Below, one piece after another: positions 16,615 through 25,628 of a stretch of 64,000 bases of DNA (position 1 is the first letter of the stretch; each line of letters opens with the position of its first letter). The translations under genes and the position numbers were made by a program. The notes under the pieces are model-generated. The model worked only from the letters and a program-made list of their open reading frames with translations. It searched no databases and was not told the DNA's origin. The DNA is taken from contig NC_016584.1 in assembly GCF_000235605.1 (NCBI RefSeq), positions 546,001 through 610,000 of the forward strand, in the 5' to 3' direction. This DNA comes from Desulfosporosinus orientis DSM 765 (GTDB taxonomy: Bacteria > Bacillota > Desulfitobacteriia > Desulfitobacteriales > Desulfitobacteriaceae).

Positions 16615-17610
16615 TTATCGGCTTCTTAGATTAACTAAATCTTTAGGGTTTCCAATTGTTAGAATCGTGCCAATACAAATGATAATAACTCCAATAATCA
16701 AATTAGGCGTTATGATCAGGCCGTTTAATAACCAGCCAAAGAAGACCGACCATAAAGCAAAGGTCACGTTGATGCCCATGGCCCGGCTCACTCCAGTCAT
16801 GTTCATCGCCCGATACCAGGATAAAAAGGAGGTTGCTCCTACAAGGCCGATCAAAGCTATATACCAACCGGCAGGAGTCGTAAAACTTTTAAAGAGCATT
16901 TGATACGCGACTCCTCCCAGGAAAGGAAGAATGGCGAATATATTCAAAAAGAAGGATGTAGCTTCCCGAATGCCGATGGCAATGTCCGAATCAACCAAGT
17001 CCATTCCGTAAGTTGACATAACACCCTCAACGGCCCAGCCAATAGCAGCTACCACCGCTAAGCCAATTCCAAGATAAAAGTGAGGATAACCTGATCCTTC
17101 GGGAGGAACCATTCCGACAATCAGGGAGCCGAGAATTGCCATTATGATGCCGCCCCAAACCCGGAGGGATATCTTTTCTTTTAGAAAAACGGCTCCCAAA
17201 ACGGCACCAATCGCTGGATATGCAGCAGTGATTGCTGCTGTATAAGAAGCTCCGGCAAAATAAATTCCCAGCAAATTGCCGGACATTCCCACAGGTCCGC
17301 CTAAAATTGCGGCGAGAATAATCATCTTTGCCGGCCGGGTCCTTAAAGTGCGCCCATAATCCCGCCATTTACCCCGGAAAAGATTATAAATAAATAACCA
17401 AAGTGCTGCGAATCCATCATGAAGACAAACACCTACTAAAGGAGCCGCGAAGATACTCATGTTGTTAGTGAAAGGTGCCAAACCTAACACTATTCCCATC
17501 AAAACCCCGTCTAAGCCCCAGCAAGCGCCGCCAAACAATCCGGTCACAATACCTTTTTTGGCAAAGGTGAGATCTTTTTGTTGTAATAGCGAATGTATTT
17601 GTTGATCCAT
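16615..17610 (-). CDS. EamA/DMT-family transporter
   Basis: 331 residues with ten predicted membrane helices in two EamA repeats, longer than usual because of a Lys/Gln-rich N-terminal tail and a loop with LFRGKWRDYGRTLR. The second half contains GWAVEGVMSTYGMDLVDSDIAIGIRE, a conserved-looking intramembrane polar stretch. DMT proteins export or import small metabolites; substrate unknown. Its promoter carries the same box as those of the BCCT transporter and the phosphodiesterase, so it likely belongs to one pathway with them under the divergent-side LysR regulator. Confidence 0.9.
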   Translation of the reverse strand: MDQQIHSLLQQKDLTFAKKGIVTGLFGGACWGLDGVLMGIVLGLAPFTNNMSIFAAPLVGVCLHDGFAALWLFIYNLFRGKWRDYGRTLRTRPAKMIILAAILGGPVGMSGNLLGIYFAGASYTAAITAAYPAIGAVLGAVFLKEKISLRVWGGIIMAILGSLIVGMVPPEGSGYPHFYLGIGLAVVAAIGWAVEGVMSTYGMDLVDSDIAIGIREATSFFLNIFAILPFLGGVAYQMLFKSFTTPAGWYIALIGLVGATSFLSWYRAMNMTGVSRAMGINVTFALWSVFFGWLLNGLIITPNLIIGVIIICIGTILTIGNPKDLVNLRSR

Positions 17611-17719
17611 TGGTTATTTATGCTCCTTAACGATGTGGATTTTCGTAAATTTAGACAAATGAGAAATCTTTAACAAGCCATGGCAATAACCTATAGGTTT
17701 TATTTATAAGAATGATTGT

Positions 17720-17773
17720 ATTATATGATCACATTAACCCGGAGTAAAATACATAGTGAATATGCCCCCCATA
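17720..17773 (-). promoter_or_regulatory. EamA-operon promoter with TATG-N5-CATA box
   Basis: Minus strand: TATGGGGGGCATA (17773-17761), then GTATTTTAC, -35 TTTACT (17748-17743), 17-bp spacer, -10 TATAAT (17725-17720). Nearly the same arrangement precedes the genes at 19371 and 21226. Confidence 0.8.
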
Positions 17774-17795
17774 ATCACCTTGAAATAAAGTTCAC

Positions 17796-17850
17796 GAGAA
17801 AGGCCAAAAGGCCGGGATGATACAATCATCCCGGCCTTTTGGCCTTTCTC
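17796..17850. terminator. 26-bp perfect hairpin after the LysR gene
   Basis: Arms 17796-17821 and 17825-17850 (containing GGCCAAAAGGCCGGGATGAT) with a 3-nt loop. It lies between the LysR stop and the EamA promoter and should stop LysR transcripts, although no long T-run follows. Confidence 0.75.
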
Positions 17851-17864
17851 TTAACAAGATATGT

Positions 17865-18788
17865 CTATTCCTCTGTCACATTTTCCCCATATTTTTTTGA
17901 GCTCACTGATTTGATAACTTTGATAAATTCTTTTTCAACTAAGGAAAGGTGGTGACGGTTTAACCAGATTAAAAGAATTGTTACCTCTAGACGGGCATCA
18001 CTCAGAGTTATTTTCTTAATCTTACTGGATTTTACATACTCATCCGCCATAAATTGTGGGACAAAAGCAATGGTTTTTCCTTGGGATAGAATCTTTTCCA
18101 TCATCTCTAAATTGTCCACCCTATAAGAAACATTTATATCCCCATACTTTTGCAGTACACTGGATACTCCGCAATTCGTGATGTACTCAGTGTTATACAA
18201 AAGGATAGGCAGTGAAAGGGCTTTTTTTAATGGCATCGTCTCAGAACCTGAGGTTATTTCGCAATTATGGCCGGAAATAATGACTAATTCGTCTGAGAAC
18301 AACTCTTTATAATTGAGATCTTTGGCACTGCTGAAGGCATCCGTTTTCAGGATAATGCCGAAATCAGCCTTGCCCGATTGAACATCACGAAGAATGTTGT
18401 TAGATTCTCCAACTTTCAAAAGAGCATTGACTTTAGGATGATTTTGTTTAAAGTTTGTCAATATCTCGGGCATGACGGTAATATTAATACTCGGTTCAAC
18501 GGCAATGGAGATGTTTCCATTCAACTCGAAGGAATCGCCATGGGCAACAGATTTAATCTCATCGACTTTATTGAGGACTTCTTTGGCGATGACTATGATC
18601 TGTTCTCCGATTTCGGTGAGAAAAGCCCCAGCATTTGTTCTTTTTAACAGAACAACACCCAGTTCATCTTCCAATTTACTGATGGCAGAACTAAGCGCAG
18701 GTTGGGATATATGAGAGCGTTCGGCAGCTAATGAGATTGATTTGGATTCGTGGACAGCGATTAGATAGGTTAATTGTTCTAGGCGCAT
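17865..18788 (-). CDS. LysR-family transcriptional regulator
   Basis: 307 residues from the ATG at 18788 (MRLEQLTYLI), the usual LysR N-terminus; in-frame starts at 18812 overlap the AAGGATGG site. N-terminal winged helix with SISLAAERSHISQPALSSAISKLEDELG, then a type-2 periplasmic-binding-like effector domain (about 90-300). It lies between the EamA operon and the BCCT gene, and three local promoters share a palindromic T-N11-A box typical of LysR regulators, so it is the likely activator or repressor of all three. The co-inducer is unknown, perhaps a substrate of the BCCT carrier. Confidence 0.92.
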   Translation of the reverse strand: MRLEQLTYLIAVHESKSISLAAERSHISQPALSSAISKLEDELGVVLLKRTNAGAFLTEIGEQIIVIAKEVLNKVDEIKSVAHGDSFELNGNISIAVEPSINITVMPEILTNFKQNHPKVNALLKVGESNNILRDVQSGKADFGIILKTDAFSSAKDLNYKELFSDELVIISGHNCEITSGSETMPLKKALSLPILLYNTEYITNCGVSSVLQKYGDINVSYRVDNLEMMEKILSQGKTIAFVPQFMADEYVKSSKIKKITLSDARLEVTILLIWLNRHHLSLVEKEFIKVIKSVSSKKYGENVTEE

Positions 18789-18991
18789 ATTTCTAACCAT
18801 CCTTGATAGCATTATTTGGGATTCCGAATTTATGTTATGATGTTTAAACTTAACTATTACTCCTCATTATACTATGAGTTATTCAGATAACAAAGTAAGA
18901 AAACAATAATCGTTAGACCTATTATTGGAAATTATGGGTAATAGTGAAAGGTTGGCTATAAAAAAAATCAATAAGCCTTCTCTATATTAAC

Positions 18992-19046
18992 TATAGGGGG
19001 CATAATCACTAAGTATTTTACAAAGAAACCTGTATTACCTTATAAT
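18992..19046 (+). promoter_or_regulatory. BCCT-gene promoter with TATA-N5-CATA box
   Basis: TATAGGGGGCATA (18992-19004) then ATCACTAAGTATT, -35 TTTACA (19017-19022), 18-bp spacer, -10 TATAAT (19041-19046). The transcript would have a leader of about 320 nt before the start codon; I see no known riboswitch in it. Confidence 0.8.
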
Positions 19047-19370
19047 CTGCAAATAAGTGATGGAAATCACAATTAAAACTTAAATTACTGAAGGGGGAAA
19101 AGTTAACGGTCTTGATTTATTAATTTTTATAAGTGGGGTGCCATAATATGACCCCAAGCCCTTGGACAGACTAATTAAAGTTTATTATCGTTTCAATAGT
19201 ACTGGCTCACGTGGATTAATTTATAAAGGAGGAATAAAAGTTAAGGATTAACGGTATTATTATGCATTTTTCATGATATATCTTTGTAATTTTTTACTTG
19301 ACAAATCATTTAGCTGACTTATCTTCTTAAACCCGGTTCTCAGATTAAATCACAAGAAAGGGTGAATAAC

Positions 19371-20936
19371 TTGTCGCAAGAGAAGTCTAAAGGTATATAT
19401 GCTCGTATTAATCCGGTTGTTTTCTGGGGCAGTGCTATTTTATGTGTTCTGTTATATGCCCCAATGCTTATTTTTGGTACAGAGCTGCAACCCTATGTTT
19501 CAACAGTATTAAAAGCTATAACCTATAGAATGGACTGGTTATGGTTATTATTTGCTTTGGGTTGTGTAATATTTTCACTTTGGTTGGCTTTTGGCAGATA
19601 TGGCAATGTAAAATTGGGCGGAAAAGATGATAAACCTGAATTTTCGGACTTCAGCTGGATATCGATGATGTTCACTGGCGGTGTTGGAGCAGGTTTAGTA
19701 TATTGGTCCATGGCCGAGCCTATTTTTTATCTTAAGTGGCCTCCTTACTGGAATGAGCCATTTTCGGCGCAAGCTGCGCAATTCTCTATTGCTTATGGAA
19801 TATTTCACTGGGGTATAACGGCTTGGGCTATCTTTGTCCCAGGGGCCATCGCCTTTGCCTACATGATTTACGTAAGAAAGAAACCCTACTTCTACCCAAG
19901 CTATGCTTGCCGGGGAATATTGGGGGACAGGGTAGACGGATGGCTTGGCAGAGCTATTGATATCTTTGTTGTTATCGGTCTGGTAGGCGGATTAGGAACA
20001 ACCTTAGGAACGGTTATACCTATGATGGCGGCTGTAAGCTCCACTATGCTGGGTATCGAGGATACTATCATGGTAAAAGTTGCGGTCACCCTGGTGGTTG
20101 CAGCGGTATTTGGCTATAGTGCTTTCGCCGGCTTAAATAGCGGAATTAAAAAATTGTCGGAATTAAATAGTTGGTTATGTATGGGATTATTAGCTTTTAT
20201 TATGATTGTAGGCCCCACCTTATTTATGTTATCCTTTTATGTTGACAACCTAGGGGTTTTGGCTACTCACTTTTTACGGATGAGTTTATATACAGATCCG
20301 ATTACCAAATCCGGTTTCCCTCAAGACTGGACAGTATTTTACTGGGCCTGGTGGGCAGCATGGGCTATGTATTTCGGATTATTTGTTGCCAGGATCTCCA
20401 AGGGGAGAACGATTAAAAACGTTGTTATAAATATGATGGTTATAACGTCAATCGGCTGTTCACTGTTCTTCTTAGTGTTCGGCGGCTATGCAGTAGATCT
20501 TCAGCTTAATCAAGGGATAGCACTTGATCAGACTTTGGCTGACGCCGGTGCTGCGGGAATGATTTCCCAAGTCTTGCATACCTTACCTTTAACAGGAATC
20601 GTGATTCCCTATTTCTTATTTGTCATGCTTATTTTCCAAGCTACGACCATTGATTCCAATGCCTTTATTATTTCCATGATTTCTTGCAAAGAAGTTAGAA
20701 ATAATCAGGAATCTCCCCGCTGGACAAGACTTTTCTGGTGTTTACTCCTTGCTGTAATCGGGGTGGCTATCATGATGGTGGGCGGATTACCGGTAGTTCA
20801 GCTGTCATCTGTTGCCACCAGTGTACCCATTATAGTTATTATCGTCATCTTAGGGCTGTCTCTGCGCAAGTGGCTCAAGGAGGATTTCGGCGGAGAAAAG
20901 AAAGTGCAAGTTGTCGATTATCCGGAAGAAGACTAA
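19371..20936 (+). CDS. BCCT-family betaine/choline/carnitine-type transporter
   Basis: 521 residues from the TTG at 19371 (AAAGGGTG six nt upstream); a GTG at 19362 is the alternative. Twelve predicted membrane helices. The family signature is present as GGVGAGLVYWSMAEP and the helix-8 motif with the aromatic substrate box as WTVFYWAWWAAWAMYFGLFVA split across residues about 320-345. BCCT carriers take up quaternary ammonium or related zwitterionic compounds. No long cytoplasmic osmosensing tail is present, so catabolic uptake is likelier than osmoprotection. Shares its promoter box with the EamA operon and the phosphodiesterase gene. Confidence 0.94.
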   Translation: MSQEKSKGIYARINPVVFWGSAILCVLLYAPMLIFGTELQPYVSTVLKAITYRMDWLWLLFALGCVIFSLWLAFGRYGNVKLGGKDDKPEFSDFSWISMMFTGGVGAGLVYWSMAEPIFYLKWPPYWNEPFSAQAAQFSIAYGIFHWGITAWAIFVPGAIAFAYMIYVRKKPYFYPSYACRGILGDRVDGWLGRAIDIFVVIGLVGGLGTTLGTVIPMMAAVSSTMLGIEDTIMVKVAVTLVVAAVFGYSAFAGLNSGIKKLSELNSWLCMGLLAFIMIVGPTLFMLSFYVDNLGVLATHFLRMSLYTDPITKSGFPQDWTVFYWAWWAAWAMYFGLFVARISKGRTIKNVVINMMVITSIGCSLFFLVFGGYAVDLQLNQGIALDQTLADAGAAGMISQVLHTLPLTGIVIPYFLFVMLIFQATTIDSNAFIISMISCKEVRNNQESPRWTRLFWCLLLAVIGVAIMMVGGLPVVQLSSVATSVPIIVIIVILGLSLRKWLKEDFGGEKKVQVVDYPEED

Positions 20937-20976
20937 TCATAACAGGGCTGTCGCGGTAAGACCAGCCCGGAAAATA

Positions 20977-21011
20977 GCAAAAGGCGGCTTCAGACAGAAG
21001 CTGCCTTTTGC
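20977..21011 (+). terminator. Hairpin terminator after the BCCT gene
   Basis: GCAAAAGGCGGCTTC (20977-20991) pairs with GAAGCTGCCTTTTGC (20997-21011), one mismatch. No T-run outside the stem. Confidence 0.7.
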
Positions 21012-21063
21012 ATTAGGGAGAAATTAACAATAGGAATTTACTATTATCCATAGTGATGTTAGC

Positions 21064-21117
21064 TATACGGGGCATAATCTCAAAGTATTTTACACGAAAA
21101 CCGGGATTGCTTATAAT
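21064..21117 (+). promoter_or_regulatory. Phosphodiesterase-gene promoter with TATA-N5-CATA box
   Basis: TATACGGGGCATA (21064-21076), ATCTCAAAGTATT, -35 TTTACA (21089-21094), 17-bp spacer, -10 TATAAT (21112-21117). Third copy of the shared LysR-type promoter. Confidence 0.8.
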
Positions 21118-21225
21118 ACGACTTGCAAGTTAATAAAGTAACAAGCAGAAGTTGAGGGAAAAAATCTAAAATATCCCGCTGCGAATGGTTAGTGAAACCC
21201 TAATGATTAACTCAGAGGAGCTGAT

Positions 21226-23283
21226 ATGATTATGAAAAGAACGGCACTCACCAATAAGGTATTGGTATTAGGCATTGACGGTATGGACCCAAGAATTAGC
21301 CGCAAATACCTGGCCGAAGGAAAAATGCCTAATCTGCAAAAGTTCATTGAGCGCGGATCTTCCCGAGAAGATCTTAGACTGCTTGGGGCAATCCCAACTA
21401 TTACACCTCCCTGTTGGACAACCCTTGCTACTGGTGCTTATCCGGGAACTCATGGCATCACCTGCTATTGGAGACAATCCCCAGAAAGCTTAGACGCAGT
21501 AGTATACAATATGGATTCCCGCAATTGTACAGCAGAACAAATGTGGAATATTACTGCTGAGGCAGGCTTAAAGACTTTGGTATGGCACTGGCCCGGGAGC
21601 TCTTGGCCTCCGACCACTCAAAGTAAAAACCTCAGTGTAGTGGATGGAACTCAGCCTGGTTCCGTAAACATGGGTGTTGCTCAGCTGGATTGGGAAAAAG
21701 TGATCATTGCTTCTCCTGAATTTGAAGAAGTGCGTTACGCTCCAAGAGTGGAACAACAAGCCGGTGTAGGTTGTATTATTTCTGATTTAGAAGCTACCAT
21801 CGGCGCTACTGATGAAGATGACGAACTTATGGAGCTTTGGTGGGGTGATACAGCACGTCAAGGCGGCGAAATTCGCACCTACGTTATGGATGACGAAGAT
21901 ACAGAAGTTGTTATCGGCAGCAAGGTAGCTTATGATATTGTAAACTCTCCTCTTAAAGATGCTTCAGGCTGGGCGAATGCTCCAGAAGGAGCTAAAGAGT
22001 TCACCATCATTACTTCGAGTGGTGTTATGAGACGCCCTGCTCTAATTCTCAAAAATGAAGCCGGGGAATATGATCGGGTTGCCATTTACAAGAATAAGAA
22101 AGCTGAAAAGCCAATCGTTACTTTAGAAGTTGGCAAAATGGTTACCGGTATCATCGATGATGTCACTAAAAAAGAAGTGACGAAACCTGGCTGCCGTTCA
22201 ATGAAGATTTTAGAGCTTGATCCAGCCGGAAACAAAGTCAGAGTTTGGATCAGCAACGCTCTTGATATCGCTAATGACCAATTATGGCATCAAAAATCCC
22301 TTTACCAAGACATTGTTAAAAATGTTGGTGAGGTTCCCCCTGTCAGCTTAATCGGCGGAGAAAACGACGAATTAGTTCGCGAAGTCTTTGCACCCTCTTG
22401 GGATATCTACTGCAAATGGCAAGCAGACAGCATGAATTATTTAATCAAAGAAAAAGGCTATGAGGTCGTCTTCTCCCATCTTCACAATATCGACTGCGCG
22501 GGCCATCAATTATGGCATCTTGCGAAAACCCTGCCTAATTGGGAACACACCGACGAAGTAGTATACCAAGGGTTTATCGAAAAATTCTACACCCAAACCG
22601 ATGAGTACTTTGGTGAATTTATCCATTTGCTGGATGAAGGCTGGACAGTGTTGCTTGTAAGTGATCATGGACTTATCGTTGGGGAAAACGTGCCTCCGAT
22701 TATCGGGGAATATGGCGGACTCAATACTAAGGTCATGGAAGACTTGGGTTATACTGTTATGAAAAAAGACGAAAACGGCAACTCCATCCGCGAAGTGGAT
22801 TGGGAAAAGACAAGAGCTGTTCAGATCCGCAGCAACTATATCTATATTAATCTCAAGGGCCGCGACAAATATGGCATCGTGGATCCTAAGGATAAATATG
22901 ATTTAGAAGAACAAATTATTTCAGATCTCTATAATTACAGAGATGAAAGAACCGGCAAGCGTGTTATCGGAATTTGTCTCAGAAACAAAGATGCAGTGTT
23001 GATTGGCGCTAATGGACCTGAATGCGGTGATATCTTCTTCTCGGTAGAAGAAGGATACAACCGTCTGCATGGTGACAGCATCTCAACCTCAGAAGGATAT
23101 TTTGACACATCTGTTTCACCTGTCTTTGTAGCCGCAGGTGCTGGTATTAAGTCTGGATTTACAACCGATCGTACTATCAGACAAGTGGATGTTACACCTT
23201 CCATTGCCATGCTGCTGGGGCTAAGATTCCCTGCACAGTGCGAAGGAGCTCCAATCTATCAAATTTTCTCTGAAGAAGTCTAA
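21226..23283 (+). CDS. AlkP-superfamily phosphodiesterase/phosphatase (NPP type)
   Basis: 685 residues. Metal-site and nucleophile motifs of the type I phosphodiesterase/nucleotide pyrophosphatase group are visible: first Asp in VLGIDGMDP (about 16-24), nucleophile Thr in TITPPCWTTLATGAYPGTHG (about 61-80), HNIDCAGH (about 420), SDHG (about 485) and a late His in RLHGDS. A large insert (about 180-370) separates the halves. No signal peptide, so it should act in the cytosol. Together with the BCCT and EamA transporters under one promoter type, it may cleave a phosphodiester or phosphate from an imported choline-like compound; that is inference. Starts ATG after GAGGAGCTGAT. Confidence 0.88.
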   Translation: MIMKRTALTNKVLVLGIDGMDPRISRKYLAEGKMPNLQKFIERGSSREDLRLLGAIPTITPPCWTTLATGAYPGTHGITCYWRQSPESLDAVVYNMDSRNCTAEQMWNITAEAGLKTLVWHWPGSSWPPTTQSKNLSVVDGTQPGSVNMGVAQLDWEKVIIASPEFEEVRYAPRVEQQAGVGCIISDLEATIGATDEDDELMELWWGDTARQGGEIRTYVMDDEDTEVVIGSKVAYDIVNSPLKDASGWANAPEGAKEFTIITSSGVMRRPALILKNEAGEYDRVAIYKNKKAEKPIVTLEVGKMVTGIIDDVTKKEVTKPGCRSMKILELDPAGNKVRVWISNALDIANDQLWHQKSLYQDIVKNVGEVPPVSLIGGENDELVREVFAPSWDIYCKWQADSMNYLIKEKGYEVVFSHLHNIDCAGHQLWHLAKTLPNWEHTDEVVYQGFIEKFYTQTDEYFGEFIHLLDEGWTVLLVSDHGLIVGENVPPIIGEYGGLNTKVMEDLGYTVMKKDENGNSIREVDWEKTRAVQIRSNYIYINLKGRDKYGIVDPKDKYDLEEQIISDLYNYRDERTGKRVIGICLRNKDAVLIGANGPECGDIFFSVEEGYNRLHGDSISTSEGYFDTSVSPVFVAAGAGIKSGFTTDRTIRQVDVTPSIAMLLGLRFPAQCEGAPIYQIFSEEV

Positions 23284-23298
23284 TAAACTGCCCTATGC

Positions 23299-23332
23299 GC
23301 AGCTATCAGAAAACAGCTGATAGCTGCCTTTT
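23299..23332 (+). terminator. Terminator after the phosphodiesterase gene
   Basis: GCAGCTATCAG (23299-23309) pairs with CTGATAGCTGC (23317-23327), followed by CTTTTC. Confidence 0.8.
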
Positions 23333-23381
23333 CTGACAGAATCAGCTCTTTTCGGAAACACAGGACACTTGCTGTCATTCC

Positions 23382-23451
23382 TTGGCTAGCGCCTGAAGGC
23401 TTCTCCGCTAAGTTAACTAGTGCGAAGACAGTGTTTTGGGGCGCTAGCCAA
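23382..23451. repeat. Long-loop inverted repeat
   Basis: TTGGCTAGCGCC (23382-23393) and GGCGCTAGCCAA (23440-23451) are perfect complements 46 nt apart, in the spacer before the thioredoxin gene. Could be the ends of a small degraded element or a structured leader; no function recognised. Confidence 0.55.
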
Positions 23452-23563
23452 ATTTTCTAATATTTCTAATGGAAAAAGTTAATGACAAGACTATAAACTG
23501 TTAATGATACAATTATAGTTCTTTTAAAAATATAAAAATTTTATTTAAAGGAGTGTTAAGACT

Positions 23564-23890
23564 ATGTCTTTACAACAATTAAATTCCAATCGTTTCGAAG
23601 AAATTATCTATGATAATTGTGAACCCTGTTTAGTTATCTTTTCAAGGAAAGATTGTCATGTGTGTAAAGAAGTTGTGCCCATGCTGGATGAATTAAAGCC
23701 TCAATATGAAGGTAAATTCGGTTTTTATTATGTTGATGTTGAAGAAGATAAGAATTTATTCCAACGTTTTTCTCTAAAAGGTGTTCCCCAAATTCTCTTT
23801 TTCAATGATGGAGAGTATCAAGGTAAACTAGCCGGCAAAGTTGAGGAAGAAGCTGTCGAAGAGAAAATTGAGGAAGTTCTGGGAGCTTAA
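23564..23890 (+). CDS. Thioredoxin-like protein
   Basis: 108 residues with thioredoxin fold order: FSRKDCHVCKEVVPMLDEL gives the redox site CHVC (about 27-30) in place of the classical CGPC, and the cis-Pro loop is GVPQILFF. Such CxVC variants are common in clostridial thioredoxins that pair with specialised reductases. The reductase-like gene starts 29 nt downstream, so they form a redox couple. AAAGGAGTG precedes the ATG. Confidence 0.9.
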   Translation: MSLQQLNSNRFEEIIYDNCEPCLVIFSRKDCHVCKEVVPMLDELKPQYEGKFGFYYVDVEEDKNLFQRFSLKGVPQILFFNDGEYQGKLAGKVEEEAVEEKIEEVLGA

Positions 23891-23919
23891 GCAAATAGAA
23901 TGAGGGGGATGTTGGAGTC

Positions 23920-25134
23920 GTGGAAACTAGTTATGATTTGATTGTTATCGGAGGCGGACCGGCCGGCTTAGCTGCAGCTATTTATGGGGGCAGGGCTAAG
24001 CTTAAGACGCTGGTACTTAATAAAGGAACCGTTGGCGGGTTAGTAAATACCACCAGAGAAATCGTCAATTATCCAGGCTATTCCCATGTCAGCGGACCGG
24101 ATCTTATGAAAGATTTCAAGAAGCATGCCGAACACTTTAATGTTGAATTTTTAAAAGGAGAAGTTGTCGGTGTAGATTTTTCACAAGAGGATAAAGTCAT
24201 TAAAACCAAAAAGGACCAGGAGTTAACAGCGAAAGCTGTGATTGTTGCCTGCGGCAGTGAGCCGAGAATGTTAAACATTCCCGGTGAAAAAACTTTGCGG
24301 GGAAGCGGAGTCGCATACTGTGCAACCTGTGATGCCGAGTTCTTTGAAGGGGAAGATGTTGTTGTCATTGGCAGCGGCGATCAGGCCATTGAAGAAGGGA
24401 TGTACATCACTAAATTTGCCCGTAAAGTAACTGTGATTGTTCTCCATGACGAAGGAATTCTTGACTGCAATAAAGTCAGTGCTGAAAGAGCCTTCAATAA
24501 CGAAAAAATGGAATTTGTTTGGAATTCTACCATTGAAGAAGTTCTTGGCGATGGCAATGTGGAAGGTGTAAAACTTAAGAACTTAAAAACCGGTGCCTCA
24601 TCGGAACTCTCCTGCCAGGGTGTGTTCTTCTTTGTTGGCATGATCCCCTCAACGGGTTTCTTAAAAGACAGCGGGCTTGAAATGGATAAACGCGGGTTTA
24701 TTCCTGTCAACGAAAGTATGGAAACGAACTTAGAAGGGGTCTATGCTGCAGGCGATAATATAGTTAAATATTTAAGACAAGTTGCTTCCGCTGTCGGCGA
24801 TGGTGCAACTGCAGCCGTAGCTGCCGAGAGATATCTGGAAGAGCTGCATCACTTCAATTCAAACATCCTGCAAAATGATAAGAAAGTACTATTGTTATTC
24901 TTTAACGCCTTAGTCAATGAAAGCCTGGAATTCAGCAGTTTATTAGAAGGAATTCTCAGTGAACGTGATGATGACTATAAACTGTTTAAAGTTGACATGG
25001 CTACTAAGAAGAGCCTTGCCGGCAAGTATGGCATAGAACAAGCACCGGCAGTAGTTGTACTGGACAAAGGAGAAGAGATTAAACGTCTGGACTGCAGTAT
25101 GGATAAAAGAAAAACTAAATCTCAATTATTCTAA
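23920..25134 (+). CDS. Thioredoxin reductase-like flavoprotein with C-terminal thioredoxin-fold extension
   Basis: 404 residues, about 90 longer than a typical TrxB. FAD site GGGPAGLAAAIYGGRA near the N-terminus, redox-active CATC (about 137-140), NAD(P)H-site region VVIGSGDQAIEEG, and FAD-closing motif GVYAAGD. The NAD(P) motif is GSGDQA rather than the GGGNSA of NADPH-type TrxB, and HRRxxxRA, the usual NADPH-phosphate motif, is missing, so NADH or another donor (ferredoxin) is possible. Residues about 315-404 look like a thioredoxin-fold domain (VLLLFFNAL..., cis-Pro-like EQAPAVVVLDKG) without a CxxC, perhaps for partner docking. GTG start after GGAG. Confidence 0.88.
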   Translation: METSYDLIVIGGGPAGLAAAIYGGRAKLKTLVLNKGTVGGLVNTTREIVNYPGYSHVSGPDLMKDFKKHAEHFNVEFLKGEVVGVDFSQEDKVIKTKKDQELTAKAVIVACGSEPRMLNIPGEKTLRGSGVAYCATCDAEFFEGEDVVVIGSGDQAIEEGMYITKFARKVTVIVLHDEGILDCNKVSAERAFNNEKMEFVWNSTIEEVLGDGNVEGVKLKNLKTGASSELSCQGVFFFVGMIPSTGFLKDSGLEMDKRGFIPVNESMETNLEGVYAAGDNIVKYLRQVASAVGDGATAAVAAERYLEELHHFNSNILQNDKKVLLLFFNALVNESLEFSSLLEGILSERDDDYKLFKVDMATKKSLAGKYGIEQAPAVVVLDKGEEIKRLDCSMDKRKTKSQLF

Positions 25135-25179
25135 CCTTATCCATCAGAGGCTAGTGCTTATCAATTGACCAAGATGATT

Positions 25180-25213
25180 AACGACCGCAAATGACATTTG
25201 CTGGTCGTTTTTT
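25180..25213 (+). terminator. Rho-independent terminator
   Basis: AACGACC-GCAAATG pairs with CATTTGC-TGGTCGTT and runs into a T7 tract. Ends the thioredoxin/reductase unit. Confidence 0.88.
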
Positions 25214-25316
25214 TAACTTCAACTTAACGATCCCTTAATTAGAGATTAATGTTTAGGTCCTATACTAATTGTAATGAAATAACAAGTTTCTGATCGACTA
25301 AACATTAAGTCGTATA

Positions 25317-25349
25317 GATGAGCGAGATGCCGGAAGCATCTCGCTCATC
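25317..25349. repeat. 14-bp perfect hairpin in the spacer before the chemoreceptor gene
   Basis: GATGAGCGAGATGC (25317-25330) and GCATCTCGCTCATC (25336-25349) with loop CGGAA. Not followed by T's. The rest of 25214-25628 is AT-rich; I looked for a c-di-GMP aptamer and saw none. Confidence 0.6.
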
Positions 25350-25628
25350 AGCATATTTGCTCTAATCAACTAGAAAACCTGTTTGTAATTTAATTTGGTG
25401 TTTAAAGTTGGTGATAAGGAATTGGTTGTGGTAGAATATAATGGAAATATTATAATGTTAAAGTGATGAATGTAATTATATAATAAACGTTTACTTTTAA
25501 TTTCAATTTTTACATATCATTTTTTAAGGTCGGAGGTGGTGAGTGCAAAAGATTGTGACAATTATCACGATTGAAATATATTTGAATTTCCCCTTAAAGA
25601 GGGTGGAAGCGAAAGGAACGATTGAACA

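Noticed and set aside
25214-25628. Possible c-di-GMP or other riboswitch before the chemoreceptor gene
   Set aside because: The conserved aptamer blocks are not present.
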